Below, in pieces: positions 61,474 to 64,000 of a stretch of 64,000 bases of DNA. The notes beneath the pieces were generated by a model, which did no database searches, was not told where the DNA came from, and saw only the letters and a program-made list of their open reading frames with translations. Positions within the stretch are counted from its first letter, which is position 1; each line of letters begins with the position of its first letter. This DNA comes from RGIG5612 sp045546255 (GTDB taxonomy: Bacteria; Bacillota; Clostridia; Lachnospirales; Lachnospiraceae), in NCBI GenBank assembly GCA_045546255.1, contig JAZQCK010000035.1:62001-126000 (forward strand), written 5' to 3'. A program made the position numbers and the translations under genes.

Positions 61474-64000
61474 TTAATTCTTTTCAATCTTTACTGCACA
61501 AACCTTGTATTCCGGAATGCATGCGATATCATCGTAAACTGCGTTAGTCAGTTTGTTTGCATTTCCGTCAGGGAAGTGGAAGGTCATGAAGGACTCGCCT
61601 TCCGACACTTTCTTTCCGACTCTTGCAGTCGTTACCAGCTCACCTCGGCGGCTTGTAACTTTGACCTTATCTCCGTTCTTGATTCCGATACGGTCTGCAT
61701 CGTGGAAATTCATCTCGATGTAAGACTCATTCACGATCTGAGTGATTCCTTTACTCTTTCCTGTCATAGCACGTGTGTTGTAGTGATACAGCATACGTCC
61801 GGTGATCAGGATCGTCGGATACTCTTCATCCGGAAGCTCGACGGAAGGTTTGTATTTTGCAGGATAGAAGTAGCCAAGGCCCCTTGAGAACTTACCGACA
61901 TGCATGATCGGTGTTCCCGGATGGTCTTTGCCTGTGCACGGCCACTGGAGGCTCTCGCCAGCATCCAGTCTTGCATGGGAGATACCTGCAAAGCTTGGTG
62001 TCAGGGATGCGATCTCATCCATGATCTCAGCAGAGGTCAGATGCGGCTGCGGATATCCCATTCTGTTCATGACATCGATAAAGATATCAGTGTCGAGACG
62101 AGCATTTGTTCCGAGGTCAACTGCTTTGCGGACTCTCTGGACACGGCGCTCTGTATTGGAGAAGGTTCCTTCTTTCTCTGCGTAGCTTACGCCCGGAAGG
62201 ATAACGTCTGCATACTGTGCGGTCTCTGTCATAAAGAGGTCCTGAACAACCAGGAAGTCAAGGCTTGTTAAGGCTTTTTCTACATGATGGGTATCCGGAT
62301 CGGTTACGATTGGATCCTCGCCGAAGATGTAAAGGCCTTTGATCTTTCCTTCGATCGCGCCCGGAAGAACTTCGGTTGCCTTAAGGCCCGGAACATGGTT
62401 CAATGTCTTGCCCCATGCTTTTTCGAATTTTGCCATAACAGCTTCATCTGCAACGTTCTGGTATCCCGGGAATTTCTCTGGAAGAGCACCCATGTCGCAG
62501 GCACCCTGAACGTTATTCTGTCCACGGAGCGGATTTACGCCGCAGCCTGGTTTTCCGAGCTTGCCAACCATCATTGCCATGTTGGACATACTCATAACGC
62601 CTTCGGTACCTGTGCTGTGCTCGGTAACACCTAAGCAGTAGATGATCGGAGCCTTTTCTGCCTTTGCATACATTCTTGCAGCAGCTTTTAAGTCTTCTGC
62701 ATCGATGTGGCAGATCTCAGCAACTTTTTCCGGTGTATAGTCTTTTACGATCTCTGCTAATTCTTCGAAGCCTTCGGTTCTTTCTTTGATGAATTCCTCA
62801 TCGATCAATCCTTCGTTGATGAAGATATTCATCATACCGTTTGCGAATGCAACGTTAGTACCCGGTTTGATCTTAAGGTGAATTGCAGCATCTTTGGTCA
62901 GTGTGATATCACGCGGATCAACAACGATCAGTTTTGCTCCGCGGCGGGCAGCACGACGAATACGTGCACCAACAACCGGGTGAGCTTCTGTCGGGTTGGA
63001 GCCTACGACCATGATGACATCCGGCTCTTCCGTGATATCTTTGATCGTATTTGTCATAGCACCAGATCCTAACGTGATCGCCAGACCATGAACGGATGCA
63101 CTGTGGCAGACACGCGCGCAGTTATCGACGTTGTTGGAGTCGAATGCGCAGCGAACGAGCTTTTGCATCATATAGTTATCTTCGTTCGGAGCTCTGGAGC
63201 AGGAGAATCCTGCAAGGGCTTCGCCGCCATACTGTTTTTTGATATCCGTAAATTTCTGGGCGATCAGGTCTAATGCCTCATCCCAGGAAGCTTTTACGAA
63301 TACACCGTCTTTCTTGATCAGCGGATCGGTCAGTCTGCCTTCGTCATGAACGAATTCGAAGGAACCGAAACGGCCTTTGACGCAGAGCTGTCCGTTGTTG
63401 GAAGGTCCATCAGCGCCTTCTACTGCAACGATCTTACCGTTCTTAACTACAAGATAGAACTGGCAGCCGGTTGCACAGTGCGGGCAGGTTGTAAGAACTT
63501 TTGTCGTCTCCCATTTACGGAATTTCTTTCCAGCTTTCAGGGAAAGAGCACCGGTCGGGCAGGACTGTACGCAGTTACCGCAGCTTACGCAGTTGGAGTC
63601 TGCAATCTTAATGCCCATAACCGGTGAAACAGTTGTCTCAAAACCTCTTTCCGTTGCAGCAATCGTACCATTGCACTGGATCTCCTGGCAGGTACGGACG
63701 CAGCGACGGCAAAGAATACATTTGCCCGGGTCATATACAAAGAACGGAGAAGAGTCGTCTGCCGGAATCTCACAGGTCTCGCCTGTGAAATCGCCACGCT
63801 CTACTTCATATTCCATCGCATACTGCTGGAGTTTGCAGTCGCCGTTTGCAGCACAGCTCATGCAGTCTCCGGTATGGTTGGAAAGCATCATCTCAAGGAT
63901 GAATTTTCTGGATTCTAAAACTTCAGGTGTATCGGTGTGAACGACCATGCCTTCTGCTACAGGAGCAGCGCATGCGGTCATCAGTCCGCGTGCTCCCTCG
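61474..64000 (-). CDS. NAD-type formate dehydrogenase, catalytic (alpha) subunit, 5' end outside window
   Basis: At least 840 residues; the frame is open through the right edge (EGARGLMTACAAPVAEGM), so the N-terminal [2Fe-2S] region lies beyond. Visible parts in order: His/Cys cluster (HTGDCMSCAANGDC), two [4Fe-4S] motifs (CILCRRCVRTC, CVSCGNCVQSCP), the molybdopterin-domain cluster CPHCATGC, the active site ARVCHSASV with cysteine where E. coli FdhF has selenocysteine, and the C-terminal dinucleotide domain. Oxidises formate or, in hydrogenase complexes, feeds electrons to NAD or ferredoxin. The partner subunits should lie to the right. Confidence 0.93.
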   Translation of the reverse strand, partial: EGARGLMTACAAPVAEGMVVHTDTPEVLESRKFILEMMLSNHTGDCMSCAANGDCKLQQYAMEYEVERGDFTGETCEIPADDSSPFFVYDPGKCILCRRCVRTCQEIQCNGTIAATERGFETTVSPVMGIKIADSNCVSCGNCVQSCPTGALSLKAGKKFRKWETTKVLTTCPHCATGCQFYLVVKNGKIVAVEGADGPSNNGQLCVKGRFGSFEFVHDEGRLTDPLIKKDGVFVKASWDEALDLIAQKFTDIKKQYGGEALAGFSCSRAPNEDNYMMQKLVRCAFDSNNVDNCARVCHSASVHGLAITLGSGAMTNTIKDITEEPDVIMVVGSNPTEAHPVVGARIRRAARRGAKLIVVDPRDITLTKDAAIHLKIKPGTNVAFANGMMNIFINEGLIDEEFIKERTEGFEELAEIVKDYTPEKVAEICHIDAEDLKAAARMYAKAEKAPIIYCLGVTEHSTGTEGVMSMSNMAMMVGKLGKPGCGVNPLRGQNNVQGACDMGALPEKFPGYQNVADEAVMAKFEKAWGKTLNHVPGLKATEVLPGAIEGKIKGLYIFGEDPIVTDPDTHHVEKALTSLDFLVVQDLFMTETAQYADVILPGVSYAEKEGTFSNTERRVQRVRKAVDLGTNARLDTDIFIDVMNRMGYPQPHLTSAEIMDEIASLTPSFAGISHARLDAGESLQWPCTGKDHPGTPIMHVGKFSRGLGYFYPAKYKPSVELPDEEYPTILITGRMLYHYNTRAMTGKSKGITQIVNESYIEMNFHDADRIGIKNGDKVKVTSRRGELVTTARVGKKVSEGESFMTFHFPDGNANKLTNAVYDDIACIPEYKVCAVKIEKN

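Noticed and set aside
63080..63130. Selenocysteine codon in the formate dehydrogenase
   Set aside because: The active-site position in ARVCHSAS is a cysteine codon; no in-frame TGA is present.

Overview
The window looks like a chromosome segment of an anaerobic member of class Clostridia (Bacillota). The evidence is mixed: purine-rich AGGAGG-type ribosome binding sites and TTGACA/TATAAT promoters, an oxygen-sensitive ribonucleotide reductase (nrdDG), a molybdopterin formate dehydrogenase, LL-diaminopimelate aminotransferase, a split archaeal-type glutamate synthase, and a glnA gene followed by an ANTAR antiterminator. I cannot name the genus. No rRNA, tRNA, CRISPR array or insertion sequence was seen.

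Layout. (1) 1-22255 is a block of nitrogen and glutamine metabolism. On the minus strand, pyrG-glmS-glnA-nitR-carA-carB forms one compact operon that runs off the left edge; purA lies upstream of it. dapF-dapL diverges from purA. An Amt-PII fusion (minus) diverges from a seven-gene operon: three glutamate synthase subunits, a ferredoxin, a flavoprotein, a PEP-synthase-like protein and purF. (2) 22305-30722 holds an amino-acid permease fused to a GGDEF domain, dgt, a decayed surface-protein gene, an AAA ATPase, and a PucR-type regulator divergent from a uroporphyrinogen-decarboxylase-like methyltransferase. (3) 30814-35548 is an FtsX-type permease with a GAF-ABC ATPase fusion. (4) 36008-43766 is argG-argH-argC-argJ-argB-argD followed by a HEPN-CBS protein. 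(5) 43846-55297 carries a 54-residue protein, malic enzyme, a methyltransferase, a zinc-ribbon membrane protein, an ion permease, an M3-like lipoprotein peptidase, a pyridoxamine kinase, a polar amino-acid ABC transporter and galK. (6) 55298-64000 has a large inverted-repeat element, nrdDG behind tandem NrdR boxes, a DUF2130 protein, an acyltransferase and the 3' part of a formate dehydrogenase gene.

The most interesting signal is in block 1. Five promoters (pyrG, purA, dapF, amt, glutamate synthase) are each followed, 11-17 nt after the -10 box, by the same device. A small hairpin with a six-base loop (A at position 1 and G at position 4 in four of the five) has its loop and 3' arm doubling as the 5' arm of an intrinsic terminator. 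That is the known architecture of ANTAR-protein RNA targets, here reduced to one hairpin placed at the transcription start. The only ANTAR gene in the window, nitR, sits inside the operon driven by the pyrG leader. I infer a self-controlled antitermination regulon that joins ammonium uptake, glutamine/glutamate synthesis, and several glutamine- or glutamate-consuming steps in pyrimidine, purine, amino-sugar and lysine/peptidoglycan synthesis.
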